Of a stretch of DNA of 64,000 nt, positions 11,229 through 23,390 are shown in pieces. The number at the start of each line of letters is the position of its first letter. The stretch's first letter is position 1. Under the pieces are notes generated by a model. The model was not told the origin of the DNA and did no database searches. It worked only from the letters and a program-made list of their open reading frames with translations. This stretch comes from Hyaloraphidium curvatum. Lineage: Eukaryota; Monoblepharomycota; Hyaloraphidiomycetes; Hyaloraphidiales; Hyaloraphidiaceae. Position numbers and translations under genes: made by a program. The stretch lies in contig JAIVFI010000021.1 of NCBI GenBank assembly GCA_025558095.1, positions 310,001 to 374,000 of the forward strand. Direction: 5' to 3'.

Positions 11229-13325
11229 TCAAGCGCGCCTCTGGCGCTTCCTAAACGATTCTGCGTCGCCGCGATCGGAGCTCCGTCGGCGGCCATCGTC
11301 GCGACTGCGTGCCCGAGGGCTGGGGCTGCGATTGCGGTCCGCATGCCTGCTACGGGATCGATCCTGGCCAAAGCCTCTGTCCCGACTGCGATCCCGCAGT
11401 CCGCGATAATCCCTGCTCTCGCCCCGCGGAGACCGTTCGCCCCGGGGAGTGCTCTCGCGCCGCGACCGCCTCGCCTGGCCCCGGCTGCGAGACGACTCGG
11501 ATCGGGAGTCCTCTGAGCTGTCGCTGGTGGAGCTCTCGCTGTCCGAATCGCTGTCCGAGTCGCTATCCGAATCGCTGGAATCATCCGAGCCCTCAATCTC
11601 CCTCTTCTGCTGGAGGATGAGCTTGGGCGCATTCCGCAGGTGCTCGCGCAGCTCGTCCGTCAGCCCTCCAAGACCGATGGAAGTAAAGTAGTTGATGGCG
11701 AATCGCGTGTCGCGCGGGTTCTCCTTCGGAAACAGGCCGTCAAACACACCGCGCGTGACGGTTCCGGTCGGCGTTTCGACCGCGATGACCATGTACGGGT
11801 CCTTGAGCCTCTCGTTCAGCTTCTGCAGGCCCAGAGCTTCCGCAAGCTCCTGGAACAGGATCTTGATGAAAATGCGCGAGGATGACGTGGTCGTCTGCTC
11901 CGTGAGCGTGATGAGGGACAGCACCTGCCACGACAGCGCGTCCGAGGCGAGCAGATGGGCGTAGTACTTCGCGACGTTGCGCAGACGGTTCGTTTCGAAC
12001 CGGTGGATCGTCTTGAAGGTCTCCTCGAAGTTGCTGGCGAAGCACTCTGCCCAGGTCCGGTTGATCTTGCAGAAGCGCTCCCCGAGCAGTCCGTAAAAGT
12101 TGACGTAGGTCCTCTCCTGCGTGCAGCACTCGACGATCATGTTTGCCAGCTCAATCTCCTGGCCCTCGGGAATGTTCAGCTTGAGGAGTTTGTGCGCGCA
12201 CTCCTCGAAGTTGAGCGACGACATGATGGTGAGGTAGATGACGCGCCGCAGCTCAACCACATCCCGGTTCGTCTTGTCCTGGATGGCTATTGCCTGCTGC
12301 GCCCGTTCGAGGCTCGCGGGTTGCTCATCGTCGTCGTCCGCGTCCTCGTCCGCGTCCTCGTCCCCGCCTTCTTCGTCGCTGCCCTCGTCATCCTCGTCGT
12401 CCCCGAGGATCTCCCTCTTGATCTCCTCGTATTTCCGCTCGTTCTCCAGAAAGTCCGTGTCAAACTGGAAGACGTTCAGCTTCTCCATCGGGTCCAGGCT
12501 TTCCTCGTCCAGGCTCAGGTAGTGCGTGATTTGGTCGTCCTCCTCCACCAGGTCCAGCTCCTCGGTGACGCTCGGATTGTCCTTGTACCGATCCTTTCGC
12601 ACCTGGAACAGCACCTCCACCATGTACTGCGTGCGCTTGTCGATCTGGCCTTCGTGGAGGATCGCGCGGAAGCGCTCGTAGATGGCGTTGTTTGCTTTTG
12701 GCGAAACATCCCCGAGCAGAGCGCCGACTTCGCGCATGAATCCGACTGCGACCTCGACCGAATCGTCCGTCGGCTTCTCCAGCAGCAGCGTGAGGATCTG
12801 CAGCGCGATGATCTCGTGTGCGACCTTCTGGTTGACCAGGTGCGCGAGGAACTTGACCACGGCGAGACAGACGGTCTTGTCGTTCCTCTTGTAGGCGCGC
12901 CGCAGCTGAACAATGAGGCGGCTGAGGAGGAGCTCCCCGATTTGCGGGAACTTTGTATTTACGACCGCAATCACCGCCGCGTAGACTGCACGTGAGGGGT
13001 TCGTTAGGGCTCGGCAACGCGGTCCGGATCGCGGCACGTCACCTGCAGAAAAGGTCGGCGACGCCGCCTGTGCCTTCATGATGCTGCGGCAAAGGAGTCC
13101 CCTGCCCCTGATCAGATTCTCGGCGAAAAGCTCGGGGACGATGTTCTTGATGTTGGAAGAGTTGGCCTTGTTGATGAGGCCGTTTATGCTCTTCTTCAGC
13201 GCCTCCCACGACATCCGCTGGTACGCCTCCGAAGATTTGTCGGTAATGGCCTGCTGCATGGCACGCAGCTTGGCCGGAGGAATGTACGCCCCGCCCGCGC
13301 GCCCGAGCACGCCGGCCTGGCCCAT
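11229..13325 (-). CDS. CWC22: Pre-mRNA-splicing factor CWC22 (MIF4G + MA3 domains)
   Basis: Spliceosome component that holds the DEAD-box protein eIF4A3 before exon-junction-complex deposition and is needed for catalytic activation. From ATG 13325: [34 protein letters not shown] (start of MIF4G), [52 protein letters not shown], an acidic linker ([20 protein letters not shown]), then the MA3 domain ([78 protein letters not shown]). The C-terminus is a Ser/Asp repeat followed by an Arg/Ser-rich tail, as in metazoan CWC22. The reading frame is almost uninterrupted, but a 57-nt stopless intron is embedded in it (12986-13042). The methionine at 13325 is preferred over longer upstream reading that would run into the XPB gene. 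Confidence 0.94.
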   Translation of the reverse strand: MGQAGVLGRAGGAYIPPAKLRAMQQAITDKSSEAYQRMSWEALKKSINGLINKANSSNIKNIVPELFAENLIRGRGLLCRSIMKAQAASPTFSAGDVPRSGPRCRALTNPSRAVYAAVIAVVNTKFPQIGELLLSRLIVQLRRAYKRNDKTVCLAVVKFLAHLVNQKVAHEIIALQILTLLLEKPTDDSVEVAVGFMREVGALLGDVSPKANNAIYERFRAILHEGQIDKRTQYMVEVLFQVRKDRYKDNPSVTEELDLVEEDDQITHYLSLDEESLDPMEKLNVFQFDTDFLENERKYEEIKREILGDDEDDEGSDEEGGDEDADEDADDDDEQPASLERAQQAIAIQDKTNRDVVELRRVIYLTIMSSLNFEECAHKLLKLNIPEGQEIELANMIVECCTQERTYVNFYGLLGERFCKINRTWAECFASNFEETFKTIHRFETNRLRNVAKYYAHLLASDALSWQVLSLITLTEQTTTSSSRIFIKILFQELAEALGLQKLNERLKDPYMVIAVETPTGTVTRGVFDGLFPKENPRDTRFAINYFTSIGLGGLTDELREHLRNAPKLILQQKREIEGSDDSSDSDSDSDSDSDSESSTSDSSEDSRSESSRSRGQARRSRRESTPRGERSPRGESRDYRGLRDRSRDRGFGQDRSRSRHADRNRSPSPRARSRDDGRRRSSDRGDAESFRKRQRRA
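12986..13042 (-). other. 57-nt in-frame, stop-free intron of CWC22
   Basis: On the minus strand the segment begins GTGACG, contains the branch-point-like CCCTAAC and ends CACGTGCAG. Removing it gives [20 protein letters not shown], a close fit to the family (SPxFT-VYAALVAVINTKFP). Retaining it would insert 19 residues without a stop. Confidence 0.85.
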
Positions 13326-13532
13326 TTTGTCCCCGCTGGGGGCCAGCGTCGCCACGGGGCTGCTGCGGATCCCGGAGCAAGATGTAACGTCAGGAAATAG
13401 AGGACACGGCTGGGCGAGACCCACTTGCTGTCCATTGCCGGTAGCTGCGCACTGCGAAAACAATGCGCGACGACGTACGCGGCCTCTAATCTCAGAGCGG
13501 GCTCCTACTACTGTCGCCGCTTCGCACCAATA
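13326..13532. promoter_or_regulatory. Shared divergent promoter region of CWC22 and XPB
   Basis: A 207-bp spacer between two divergent start codons. No TATA element recognised. Confidence 0.3.
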
Positions 13533-16334
13533 ATGTCCCGCCCTAAGAGTTCGGGAAAGAGGAAGCGGGCGCGGGACGGGAGCGATGATGACGAGGTTTA
13601 CGAGGTGGAGACGCCGAAAGGTGGCTCTGCGCCGCTCGCGTGCATCGGCGTCGGACCTCGTCTGAGTGTGATCTGCTTCTCCCCCCGTTGCCAACGCAAC
13701 GTTTGGAGGCCGGGACGCGGTTCCGTTGCCGCGGCGGGCCAAGATGCGTGTCGAAGAGCTGGAGCCGCCGGTACAGCACAAGGACGTCGTCGTGGACGCC
13801 GCCACGCTGCTGTTCTCGGGCGATGCCGGGGCCGTGGACTACACCTACCTACCGCTCAAGGCCGACAGCGAAAGCCGGCCGCTTTGGGTCTGCGAGGATG
13901 GCAAGATCATCCTGGAGGCCTTCTCCCCGATCGCCAGCCAGGCCGAGGACTTTCTCGTGGCGATTTCGGAGCCCGTCACCCGGCCCCAGCATGTCCACGA
14001 GTACAAAATGACGCCCTACTCGCTGTACGCGGCCGTGTCGGTCGGATTGGAGACGCAGGACATCATCTCCACCCTGAATCGGCTGTCGAAAGTCCCCATC
14101 CCCGAAAACATCGTGCGCTTCATCGAGGAGTGCACCACCTCCTTCGGCAAAGTGAAGCTTGTTTTGAAGCACAACCGGTACTTCATTGAGAGCCAGCATG
14201 CGGATGTTTTGCGGATGCTCTTGCGGGATGAGATCATAGGGGCTGCCAGGGTGGTCAGCGGAGGCGATGATCGCTCGACCGTCCTGACCATCAGCAAAGC
14301 ACCGACCGGCAAAGATTTGCAAATCGCCGGGATCCGGCAACCAAACCAGGAGAAACAACCCGCACCGGCAGCAGCGGCGGTTGACGTGGCCCCTGATCCT
14401 GGGGCCGGGTCGGAGGGGGAGGGCAGCGAAAGAGCGGACCGTCTCATTGCGGAGAAGGCGGTCGATGTCGATCGAGGTGGGTCCGTCCGGCTCGTAGCGC
14501 TGTCGGCGCCGATCTCATGTCGTGCTGGCGCCGGCAGACGACGACGTGGCTTTGGACGAGGATGTCGTCCATTCGTTCGAGATCCACCGGGATCGCTTGG
14601 AAGCGGTTCGGCAGCGGTGCAACGAGCTCGACTACCCGCTCCAGGAGGAGTACGATTTCCGCAACGATACCGTGAACCCGAACTTGGAGATCGACCTGAA
14701 GCCGACCACTCTCATTCGGCCGTACCAGGAAAAGTCGCTGAGCAAAACGTTCGGCAACGGGAGGGCCAGATCCGGTATCATAGTGCTCCCGTGCGGCAGT
14801 GGGAAGACGTTGGTGGGCATCACCGCGGCCTGCACAATCAAGAAAAGCACGCTGGTCTTGTGCACGTCGGCCGTGTCCGTGGAGCAGTGGGCGCGGGAGT
14901 TCCGGCAGTGGTCGACGCTCAGGGAGAACCAGATTGCCAAGTTCACGTCCGACACCAAGGAGAAGTTCACGGGCGATGCCGGCGTCGTCATTTCAACCTA
15001 CACCATGGTCACGCATTCCGGAAAGCGTGCTTACGACACGAAGAAGATGATGGACTTTCTCGAGAGCCGCGAATGGGGCTTTTTGCTGCTGGATGAAGTG
15101 CACGTCGTGCCTGCCAACGTTTTCCGGAAGGTCCTCACGACCGTGTCGTCGCACTGCAAGCTCGGGCTCACGGCCACACTGGTGCGCGAGGACGACAAGA
15201 TCGACGATCTCAACTTCCTGATCGGGCCGAAGCTTTACGAGGCCAACTGGATGGACTTGGCCTCCAAAGGCCACATTGCCAACGTGCAGTGTGCGGAAGT
15301 GTGGTGCCCCATGACGGCCGCGTTTTACAAGGCGTACCTGGGCGAGCAATCGAGGTGAGCGGTCTCGTGGTGTCGGGGGAGCTGTGGTGACGGCGATTAT
15401 CCGTTGGACAGGAAACGGAGGCTTCTGTGCGTGATGAACCCGAGGAAGTTCCAGATATGCCAGTACTTGATTCACTACCACGAATCCCGCGGCGACAAGA
15501 TCATCGTCTTTTCGGACAACGTCTACGCGCTGCAGAGCTACGCAACGAAGCTGAAAAAGCCCTTTATCCACGGCGCAACGTCGCAGCAGGAGCGCCTGCG
15601 GGTCCTCCAGCAGTTCCAGCACAACCCCGTCATGAACACTCTCTTCCTGTCCAAAGTCGGCGATACATCCATAGATTTGCCCGAGGCCACGTGCCTCATC
15701 CAGATTTCGTCGCACTTTGGCAGCCGTCGCCAGGAAGCCCAGCGCTTGGGACGCATCCTGAGGGCAAAACGTCGGAACGACGAGGGCTTCAACGCCTTTT
15801 TCTACACGCTCGTGAGCAAGGATACGGAGGAAATGTACTACTCTACCAAGAGGCAGCAGTTCTTGATCGACCAGGGCTACTCTTTCAAGGTGCATTGGGC
15901 GGGCTCCGCTGCAAAAGCACGGTCGGTCTGACTCCTCTGCCCGCAGGTCATCACAAATCTCGAAGGCATGGATGCGACGCCGAACCTCGTCTACAACGAC
16001 CTCAACTCGCAGCTGGATCTTCTCACCGACGTCATGGCCCAGGGGCTGCAAACGGCCGAGGAGGAGGACTTGGACGGCGGGGACGACATCTCCGAGTTCC
16101 GCAAGAGGCCGGACAAGGGCTTTGCCGTGACGAAGCTCGCCACGAGCATGAAGTCGCTCAGTGGCGCGGACAATATGGTGCGGAGCTTTGGAGTGGCCCG
16201 TCCTGCGCGAGATTGGCTGACGTGTTCCCATGACGTGTTCCCAGGCGTACCTCGAGTACAGCAAATCGAGCGCCGTCGTGAAGCGCAAATCACACAACCC
16301 TCTATACCGGGCCGCCTTTCGCGGAAGGAAATAG
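13533..16334 (+). CDS. SSL2: TFIIH 3'-5' DNA translocase XPB/ERCC3 (yeast Ssl2/Rad25)
   Basis: SF2 translocase of TFIIH used in promoter opening and nucleotide-excision repair. Exon 1 (ATG 13533, [20 protein letters not shown]) is basic and nuclear. After a long first intron come [38 protein letters not shown] and [16 protein letters not shown] (damage-recognition region). Then [39 protein letters not shown], motif [12 protein letters not shown], motif II LLLDEVH, motif III GLTATL and the XPB-specific RED motif ([10 protein letters not shown]). Lobe 2 has [28 protein letters not shown] and [16 protein letters not shown] (motif VI). The C-terminus ends [15 protein letters not shown]...AAFRGRK. 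Around five to six introns are placed at family-conserved joins such as VITNLEGMD after SYSFK. Stop TAG 16332-16334. All catalytic motifs are intact. Confidence 0.95.
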
Positions 16335-16474
16335 AGGAGGTGCCCGCGTGTCGGCGCGTCCGCAACGACGTTGCCCCCGAAGAGATCGAAGCCCTGAACG
16401 GGCCGGGCGCACCATGGAAGCGCTTCTGCTCCATCCAGTCACCGATGCCATTTCAGTCCTGTTGTCCATTGCCT

Positions 16475-16788
16475 TCACTTTTTGGTGCCCTGGCCAAGGA
16501 AGGTTACCACAGCTAGCAACGGAAATGGACCGTGCCACGCACTTTGAATATTGCCGGCTTCTTCGTCGCCGCGAACTCGCCCAGCTTCCGGCCGACCATG
16601 TCCTCCGAAACCGTCAGCGGAATGTAGTTCTTTCCGTTGTGCACCAGGAACTTCTTGCCCACGAAGGCGGGCAGGATGGTGCACGATCGCGCGTCCGTCT
16701 TTATCGGCTCCACCGCAGCCCGAGCGAGCTGCTGTGGCGAGAACGCCACGAAAAAGGGTCCTTTCCAGACTGCACGCCGGCCAACCAT
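16475..16788 (-). CDS. RSM19: Mitochondrial small-subunit ribosomal protein uS19m (Rsm19-like)
   Basis: Short ribosomal protein of the mitochondrial 37S subunit. From ATG 16788: [16 protein letters not shown], then [40 protein letters not shown] and [12 protein letters not shown]. These are the classic uS19 blocks (SVWKGP, R/S-A-T-ILP-FVG, HNGK, EDMVGHKLGEF). The terminus has two readings. Unspliced it ends VRGTVHFRC at 16513. With a 53-nt GTGCGT...CAG intron (16490-16542) it ends IFK-GTKK at 16475. The spliced version is preferred because the donor is consensus and a Lys-rich end is usual for uS19. No separate targeting sequence is obvious. Confidence 0.86.
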
Positions 16789-17098
16789 CGAGGGAAGAAG
16801 GTTCTCCGGCGAGTGTCTCCGGCGCAACCAGGCACGTGCCGACCCGAGAGCGCGATCAGAATCTCGCGCCCGCCGATTCTCGGGCAGATATGGAAGCGCC
16901 ACGAAGGCAGAACTCGGGAACTCGGGATCAGGCGGAGCTAGAGGCGTGTTCAAGGTATGTTTGTTTCAATCACTGGCGCCGTCTGCGTCGGTCTTCACGC
17001 TGCGCCTTTGGGCCAAGCGCGCGCTCTTTCCTCTTGCGGATCCGTGGCACCGGATACAACGCGATATCCCCCAAAAGCTCAGATGGCAACTTGAGACC
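16789..17098. promoter_or_regulatory. Divergent spacer between uS19m and the Red1-like gene
   Basis: 310 bp with no supported gene on either strand. It should hold both 5' UTRs and promoters. No repeat or RNA gene was recognised. Confidence 0.35.
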
Positions 17099-20000
17099 AT
17101 GTCCGCTGGATCGGGAGGGGACGCGGCTCTGTCAAAGGGAAACGCGGGTGTGAACATGGATTTCGACTCGGCCGTGGACATGGAGCTGGATAACGTCGAG
17201 TTCTTTGAGATTCCGACGCCGTGGAGCACGCTCAAGGCCGGGCTCGCCGGCACTCCTCAACCGGTGGTCGCGAGGAGCACGGCCGCCGACTACTTTGACC
17301 GGCCTTCCGCGAAGCTCGTCGAGGACCGCGAGCTGAGCTACGTGATCCAAGTTTCCGACTCGGAAGACGAAGAACGTTCCGATCAGGCCTCGGAAGCGCC
17401 TTCGGCTGCGGCGACGGAAGCCTCGAGGTCGATGCCAGCAAAGGACGATGCCGCCTCTCGCCTCTCCAAGAAGAGAATCATTGAAATGGAGAAGAGACTC
17501 TTGGAGCAGAAAAGACTGGCGACGCTGAGCCTGCTCAACCTGGAGACCATGAAGCGGCAACGATCGCAGAAGGACGGGCAGAACGCGCGCAAGGAACCAG
17601 GACCCGTAGCGGCCGCGGGAAGTGCGCCAACGATCCGGAAGACTGCAGCTGGGAAGGGCAGTTCCGGTTCGAATTCCGGTGCCAAGCCCAAGATCGACAA
17701 ACGGACGGATGCTGCTGCTAGGATGTCTGCTTTGCGTGCGGAACTGGAAGCGGCCGACAACGCCGGACGTGAGCTCCAGAGCCTTTTGGCCTCTCTCAGG
17801 AAGCAAGTACTCGACTGCGAGGAAGCAATGAGGCAGCAGCGGGCGTGGAAAGAGGAAATCGCCCAGCTTCTCGCATCGCTGGATCAGCCTGCATTGCCAC
17901 GAGAGCCTCCAACCGCTATTCAGGGGACTTCCAGGAGCGGTGGCGCTTATCCCATGAACGTCGTCCCGGTCGGTGATGACGTACGCAGTGTCAAATTCCC
18001 TACGGACACAAGGAACCAAGATCGGGCCCGTGCTCAGCCTGTTCCGCTGCTGGCGGCTTTCGATGAGGCTTTGGCGGGCGCAGCCGGCCCAAGCGCCGGT
18101 GAGAAGGAGGAAGGACAGGCATTGATGCTTCAGCCACGCCCTGCGATCGTGCATGCTGTTCCCGACAAGGTTGACATTGAAGCGTTACGGGGCTTGGGCC
18201 TCGAGTTGAGCTTTGAGAATGTGCAAGACTCCCGATCCCCTGTTGTGAGCCAAGGCCGGGCTCGTTTCATCAATTCTTCTAACCGGGACAGGCCCTGCCC
18301 AACAAACAGGCTGATTTGATTAACCGATTTGCACCTTACGACCCGATCAGACCACCGTCAGCGAGGGCCGCTGCGCTATGGAAGATGGATCCGTTCCGGG
18401 CATGGTGCCCTTTTGAACAAGGAGGGACTTGCAGGGACACCTCCTGCAAGTTTCAGCACCAGAGAGACATTGCAGCTTCTGGTTGGAACGATGGTGCTCG
18501 CCCTATTGAGTTCGCCTGACCGTTGATTGATTTCAGATGACGCCGCACTGTTGGAGCATTTTCGACATCTAGAGGAGCGGATGCCTCCGCTGTCCCTTTC
18601 CGAAGTGCGGCACGAGCTGCACGGGCTGCGTGCGCGCAACTCGACCCCGCAGGCGATCGCTCGGATATTGCGACAAAGGATGCGACCCTGGGCGCAAGCT
18701 TCAGGAGTGTCAGCAACGGCTGCGGAGACCTTTTCGAGTCATGCCAAATCGTACCTCCTCTCAAGCCTCCAAAGCACCGGGACAAAGTCGCGCAGGAATG
18801 CCCGCTACTTCGAGGTTCGTCGACAGCGCTCCAGGCAACATGATCTCTCATGCCGAATACCAGAGTCGGCAGGATTCCGAGGAGTTTTTCGAGCAGGAGC
18901 TCGCCCGCAATCCGACAGACGAAGGCGCGTGGGTCGAATACGCGCTGAGCAAGATGCAATCAGCCGCAGTACCGGGCGACGCCGGCAGCGATCCTTCCAT
19001 GCCAATTGCCGCCACGCTCCACGTGCTAGCTCGAGCCCTTGAGAACGTCCCAGGATCCGAGGTCCTCTGGCTGCATTACGTCGAGCTCTACACCAGAGTT
19101 GCTGCCGAAGAGGACATAAGGGCTGTCTTCGAATACGCGAGGCCTTTTGTGGAGTCTTCTATGAAGATGTTGGTCATGAATCTTCGTTGGGAGCGTTCGG
19201 AACCGGCTGCAAGAACCCTGCTCGACGCTCTTTGGAACCTTTTGGCGCGCCAGTCTACCGCTGGTCGGTGGCCATGGCGCAATCGCGGGTTCTCTGTTCT
19301 GATTCCGCGTTCAAGATACCCGTTGGCGGTCGCAAGTGCTCGTGGACATCGTTCTGTGGGAACTTCGGTGCGGCAATCTGCACGCTTCGGAGGAGCTGGC
19401 ATCTCACCCTCCTCTGCGGCTGCAGACAACCGTTCGATCAACGCTTAGGCAACGTACTGCGACGCGTGTGGTCTCGACTGATGGCGCTGCTGCACCGCCC
19501 CAAGCGGGAGAACGGTGACGACGATGTTTTGCGAGGAGAAGGGCGGGAGTTTGACAAAGGGGCATTGTGCACTGAGGGCGATTTCGCCTTTCTCTTGCAG
19601 GTTTTCATGCACTGCCTGCTGTACCACAGCGCCCCCGAGGACCTTTTCTGCGACGCGCCAAGCAGCTTTGTTGCGACGCGGCAACCCATCCTCTTTGACC
19701 CCGTCGACGCCGATTATCTTCTTGGTGCATCTGGAACCGTTGAACCGTACTTGAGCGACATTGCGCAAGTTCTGTCCGACTGGAGCGCGTTGTCGTTGCA
19801 CCGATCCGAAGACTGTTCAAAGCTCGAATCTCGTCACCTCCTCTTCCTCGCCTTGAATGCGAAGCGTTTGATGGACGGGATGCGGAGATTGGATCTGATC
19901 GATAGCGTTCGGAGCTTTTCCTCCCATCTGCGCGACCGCAAGCTGGCATTCTCGGTGGATCTCGCAAAGGTAGGGTGTTGATTGCAGACGCCAATATTCT

Positions 20001-20169
20001 GGAACTGCGCCAAACCAACGCACAAATCCAGGACCCTCAGGTTTTCTTTAGGCACCGACAGCCACATCCGTACAACTTCTTGGACAGCACTCCTCTGGCG
20101 AGCTTCGTCTCTCTGTCTTTTCTATCCGCCGATCGTCCAACCGCCGAAACCTCCTCAGTCGACGATTAG
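17099..20169 (+). CDS. Red1/ZFC3H1-like nuclear RNA-surveillance protein (zf-C3H1 plus HAT-like repeats)
   Basis: Starts MSAGSGGDAALSKG and has a long acidic/low-complexity N-terminus with a coiled-coil (RLSKKRIIEMEKRLLEQKR; MSALRAELEAADNAGRELQS). A 47-nt intron (18245-18291; GTGAGC, TTCTAAC, CAG) leads into QADLINRFAPYDPIRPP and the single Cys3His zinc-finger motif MDPFRAWCPFEQGG-TCRDTSCKFQHQRD. This matches the putative zinc finger of ZFC3H1/Red1, the scaffold that links the Mtr4 helicase to the nuclear exosome (PAXT/MTREC). After it come HAT-like helical repeats (EEFFEQELARNPTDEGAWVE; ENVPGSEVLWLHYVELYTRV). The C-terminus is spliced to a Ser/Thr-rich tail ending SVDD at 20169. Some internal splice sites between 18,660 and 19,500 are uncertain. 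The family call rests on the zinc finger plus overall layout. Confidence 0.72.
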
Positions 20170-20218
20170 CATTGATGTACAACTCGCTCTACATCGAGCT
20201 TCCTTCCTCCCTACGATG

Positions 20219-23200
20219 CTATCCAGTCAGCATAGTCGAATCCAACCCCAGCGGGTGGAGGAAGAGGTTAACGAGCTCTAAGTCCCTGTCCGATCCGGAT
20301 CGAGCGGCCTCGAGCACCTTTTCCCTGCATGGCAATCCATCCTAAGATACAGACCCGTGGTCCTCCCGCAAACACACGTACCTGACGTCCAGCACCAGCC
20401 CGCGCTGGTGCTCGACAGTCGAAGCCCCCATCGCCATCGCCGCCAAGAACTGCCAGACGGCAGCATCATCGCCTGCCTTCGCTTCCGCCGCTCGTCCGCC
20501 GCTCGTAGCAAAAAGAGTGGCAAGGTGCCCGCCCAGGGACGAAAAGACATAATCGTATAGTTCCGTCCAGGTTTGCTGATCCGCGTTGGCCGCAGATCCG
20601 TGCTCGGATTCTCCGGATGCGGGTTGCGACTTCATCAGCGCCGCGCCCCGGGCGAGCAGCATGGTCAGCACCGCCAGTCCGACGCGCGTCTTTGCAATCG
20701 ACAGCAGCGTGTTTCGCTCCAAGTAGACCCGCAAGAGAGCGCTGATGATCCGAAGCGGTACCTCCCTGACTACCGCAACGAGCGGAGGCACACAGCACTC
20801 CATGAACATGTCGGCCTCCGGGTGCTTCGACGGGTCCTTGACGGCGTCGAGCTCGCCCATCCGCGACAACAGGATAGTGAGTACTGCCAGAGCGCGCTCG
20901 CTGGAGAGCTGGCGCATGACCCGGGGGAAAACTTTCTTGCCCTTGCCAACCGACAAGAACTGTACGAGCGGATGCGGTTCCCTAGCCGAGTTGCGCGTCA
21001 ACAGCCTGCGGACGCATTCACGCGCCAGAAGCACCCACTCCGTGCCGACATCCGCGGTGACCTCCAGCTCATCCCAAAGACGCTGTCGGATCTCGTCGTT
21101 CCGTTCCCGGAAACTGACTTCGCTTTCGCCCTCACCCGGACCCAACCTCCGCCTCTGCTCGAGGTCGAGCACGTCGGCGTAGACGTTTTCGACCCGCCTC
21201 AAGACGCCGCGAGACGAAAGAGGCCCGACAAAAGTGCGCGTCCCAACAGGGCGGTCGCTGCTGGGAGACGTTGCGCCCTCCTGTTGACAAGTCAGCAATC
21301 CCGCTGACTGGGAGCAGGGGACGGTCGCACCCTGGTTGGCAACATGGAGGTAACCTGGAGGAGCTGGCGCGGTGTTTTGGAGGAGGAAAGCGAAACCCTG
21401 CCTAGCGCATGTTCCAACGGAGCTGAAGTCGTGTGGCGGTCAAAGGGAAATGAGACTCGCGCTGCTCTTGTCAAGACGAGCCATTCACCTGTCGCGGTCT
21501 TGGGCTTTGCCTGTCGTTCCTCGCGCTCCTTGATCCATTCAAGGACACGTCGCTGCATACTCTCTGTGACCTTGAAAGGTACGCCCCTTTTGCCACTACC
21601 CATGAGCATCTCCTGCTGCCACGTGAGGCCCTGCTCGTTCGAGTTCTCCTTCTCGACCACGTCCGTCGCTTCCTGTTTCTTGACGAGATTGTAGATTTGG
21701 CAGTAGAAGTCCGTGTTCATGGGGTCCGGCGTGTAGAGCTGCGATAGCTGGATCCTTGCGATGAGCTCCCTGTCGTGCGTGCTCATAATGTACCGGTAAC
21801 GCTCCTGAAACGCAGGCGTGAGTTGCGCCCGAGCACGACCGAACCTCCTACTCACATCGCGCCTCCGTCTCTCCCAGTCCCGTCGTTCCTCCTCGCTCGC
21901 AAAGTGCTCGGGTCTGTCCGGCGCCCTCGGTCCCAAGTCGTTTCGGTGGTCCCTTTGTCCGTACGGCGGCATTGGCCGCATTCCCGACATGGGTTGCAGA
22001 AAGCGATCCGGCCTGTTGTCGAACCCTTGGCGCGGCCCTCCTCCCCCTCCGCCGAAACCGAAGCTCATCTTCTGAGGTGGCCTTGGCATTATCTGCACCT
22101 CTCCCGGGCGCATCATCGGTCGCATCTCCCCCATCGATGGTGCGGCAGGCCTCCCAGCTTGAGCCATTCCTGGTCGGGCCTCGCTGGGCGCGGGCCGAGC
22201 ATTTGCAGCCAGTTCCAAGCGGGCCTGCTCTTGCTGCCGCAACGTCATGTCCGCTAGAGAACGCTGCATCATCTCCTTGGCGTACTCAGCCTCCTGCTGC
22301 GCGGCCCGGGCACGGTTGGCGAGATCCTGATCCACTTGGGCAAGCCTGGCCGCTTCGATCTGCCTCTGGACTTGCTGTTGCCGCATGGCGGCTTCGATCT
22401 GTTCCAGTGACATGACGGGCCCCATAGGCCCACCGGGCATGGGCCCGGTGGGGCCTAGTCCCATGCCCGGTGGGGGGCCTAACGTCGGGTAGAAGCCGGC
22501 GGGCATGACAGGAGGTCGCATCGCGACTCCCTGTGGCATTGGAGGGCGGGCAAGGAGTTGGGCTTCGACCTCAGCAGCCGAAAGCATTCGCGGCGCCTGA
22601 GAAACTCCGTGAAAGCTCGGGCCACTCTGCAGGAAGGGCCAGGGTGAGGCACGCGACGCAAGACGATATGAGCGCGGTGATCCACCTGCATCCTAGGCTC
22701 CGGTCCCCTCGCCGCATACTGGCTCGTATCGCGACCACGGTTATCGTCCCAAAGTGCCTTGATCGTGTTCTCGCGCGGCAAGGGCGATACCGATGTTCTG
22801 CCACTGAAGGCTCCGGGGCCGGCGGCTGCCGGCACGGGGGTTTCCCGTTGAACTTTGCGGTCGAATGTCTCATTTGCGGCCACGAAATCGAAATCCTTGC
22901 CTGGACTCGCCCGTCACTCTTGGAACCGCGCGGCGCGTTCGAGTCCAACGCACCGACTTTGGGGGCCGCCTCTGGCTTCCGCGACCAATCATCGCGGCCG
23001 CCAGAGGTGTCGGCCAATGTAGTTTCTCCGAAAGTGTCCGCGTTTGCAGCGTCCGCCTCCTGCTCCGTCTCGAGGAAATCCTGAACCTCTTCGTCTTCTC
23101 CACCAAAGCCCAGCTCGTCCTCGTACTCATAAGGTCCGAGCGAAGGTCCCTCGCGGAAAGCGTCATCGCCCGAAAGGCGCTCGCCCTTCGGCAACGCCGT

Positions 23201-23221
23201 GTCGAACCCGAAGAAGGACAT
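20219..23221 (-). CDS. PAT1: mRNA decapping activator PAT1 (topoisomerase II-associated protein family)
   Basis: Cytoplasmic P-body scaffold that links deadenylated mRNA, Lsm1-7 and Dcp2. It opens with the family signature MSFFGFDTALPKG (ATG 23219-23221). An acidic N-terminus (YEDELGFGGEDEEVQDFLE), a long Pro/Met/Gln-rich middle (PPGMGLGPTGPMPGGPMGP) and the conserved helical region follow. The helical region has LASEEERRDWERRRRDVSRR-like sequence, MSTHDRELIARIQLSQLYTP and FYCQIYNLVKKQE. The C-terminal alpha-alpha superhelix has ENVYADVLDLEQRRR, HPLVQFLSVGKGKKVFPRVM, TWTELYDYVFSSLGGHLATL and DDAAVWQFLAAMAMGAS. The last exon is recovered across an intron as EKVLEAARSGSDRDLELVNL plus FLHPLGLDSTM, ending at 20219. 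Yeast Pat1 ends with the same helix. 49 bp separate it from the opposing Red1-like gene. Confidence 0.9.
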
Positions 23222-23390
23222 TGAAACACGGTCACGCACCGCGGCGGTCGCGGTTGGTGATCACCCCATCACCCTTCTTTGCGTAAGACAGTCTCTATTG
23301 TCATTCCGAAAGCAGGATGTCCAGATCATGAGTAACAATCCAATGAGGCGTACCGGGTTCGCGCCCGATCGCCAAGTGCTCAATGCTGGC

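Noticed and set aside
11229-13805. An 858-codon uninterrupted minus-strand frame taken whole as CWC22
   Set aside because: Its first ~160 codons lie antisense to XPB exons and have no homology. The protein family begins at [10 protein letters not shown], so the start was set at 13325 and a 57-nt in-frame intron was removed.
17655-17690. tRNA-like B box (GGTTCGAATTCC)
   Set aside because: Lies within a coding exon of the Red1-like gene, with no A box or cloverleaf around it. The similar GGTTCGAATCC at about 40,490 is also coding.
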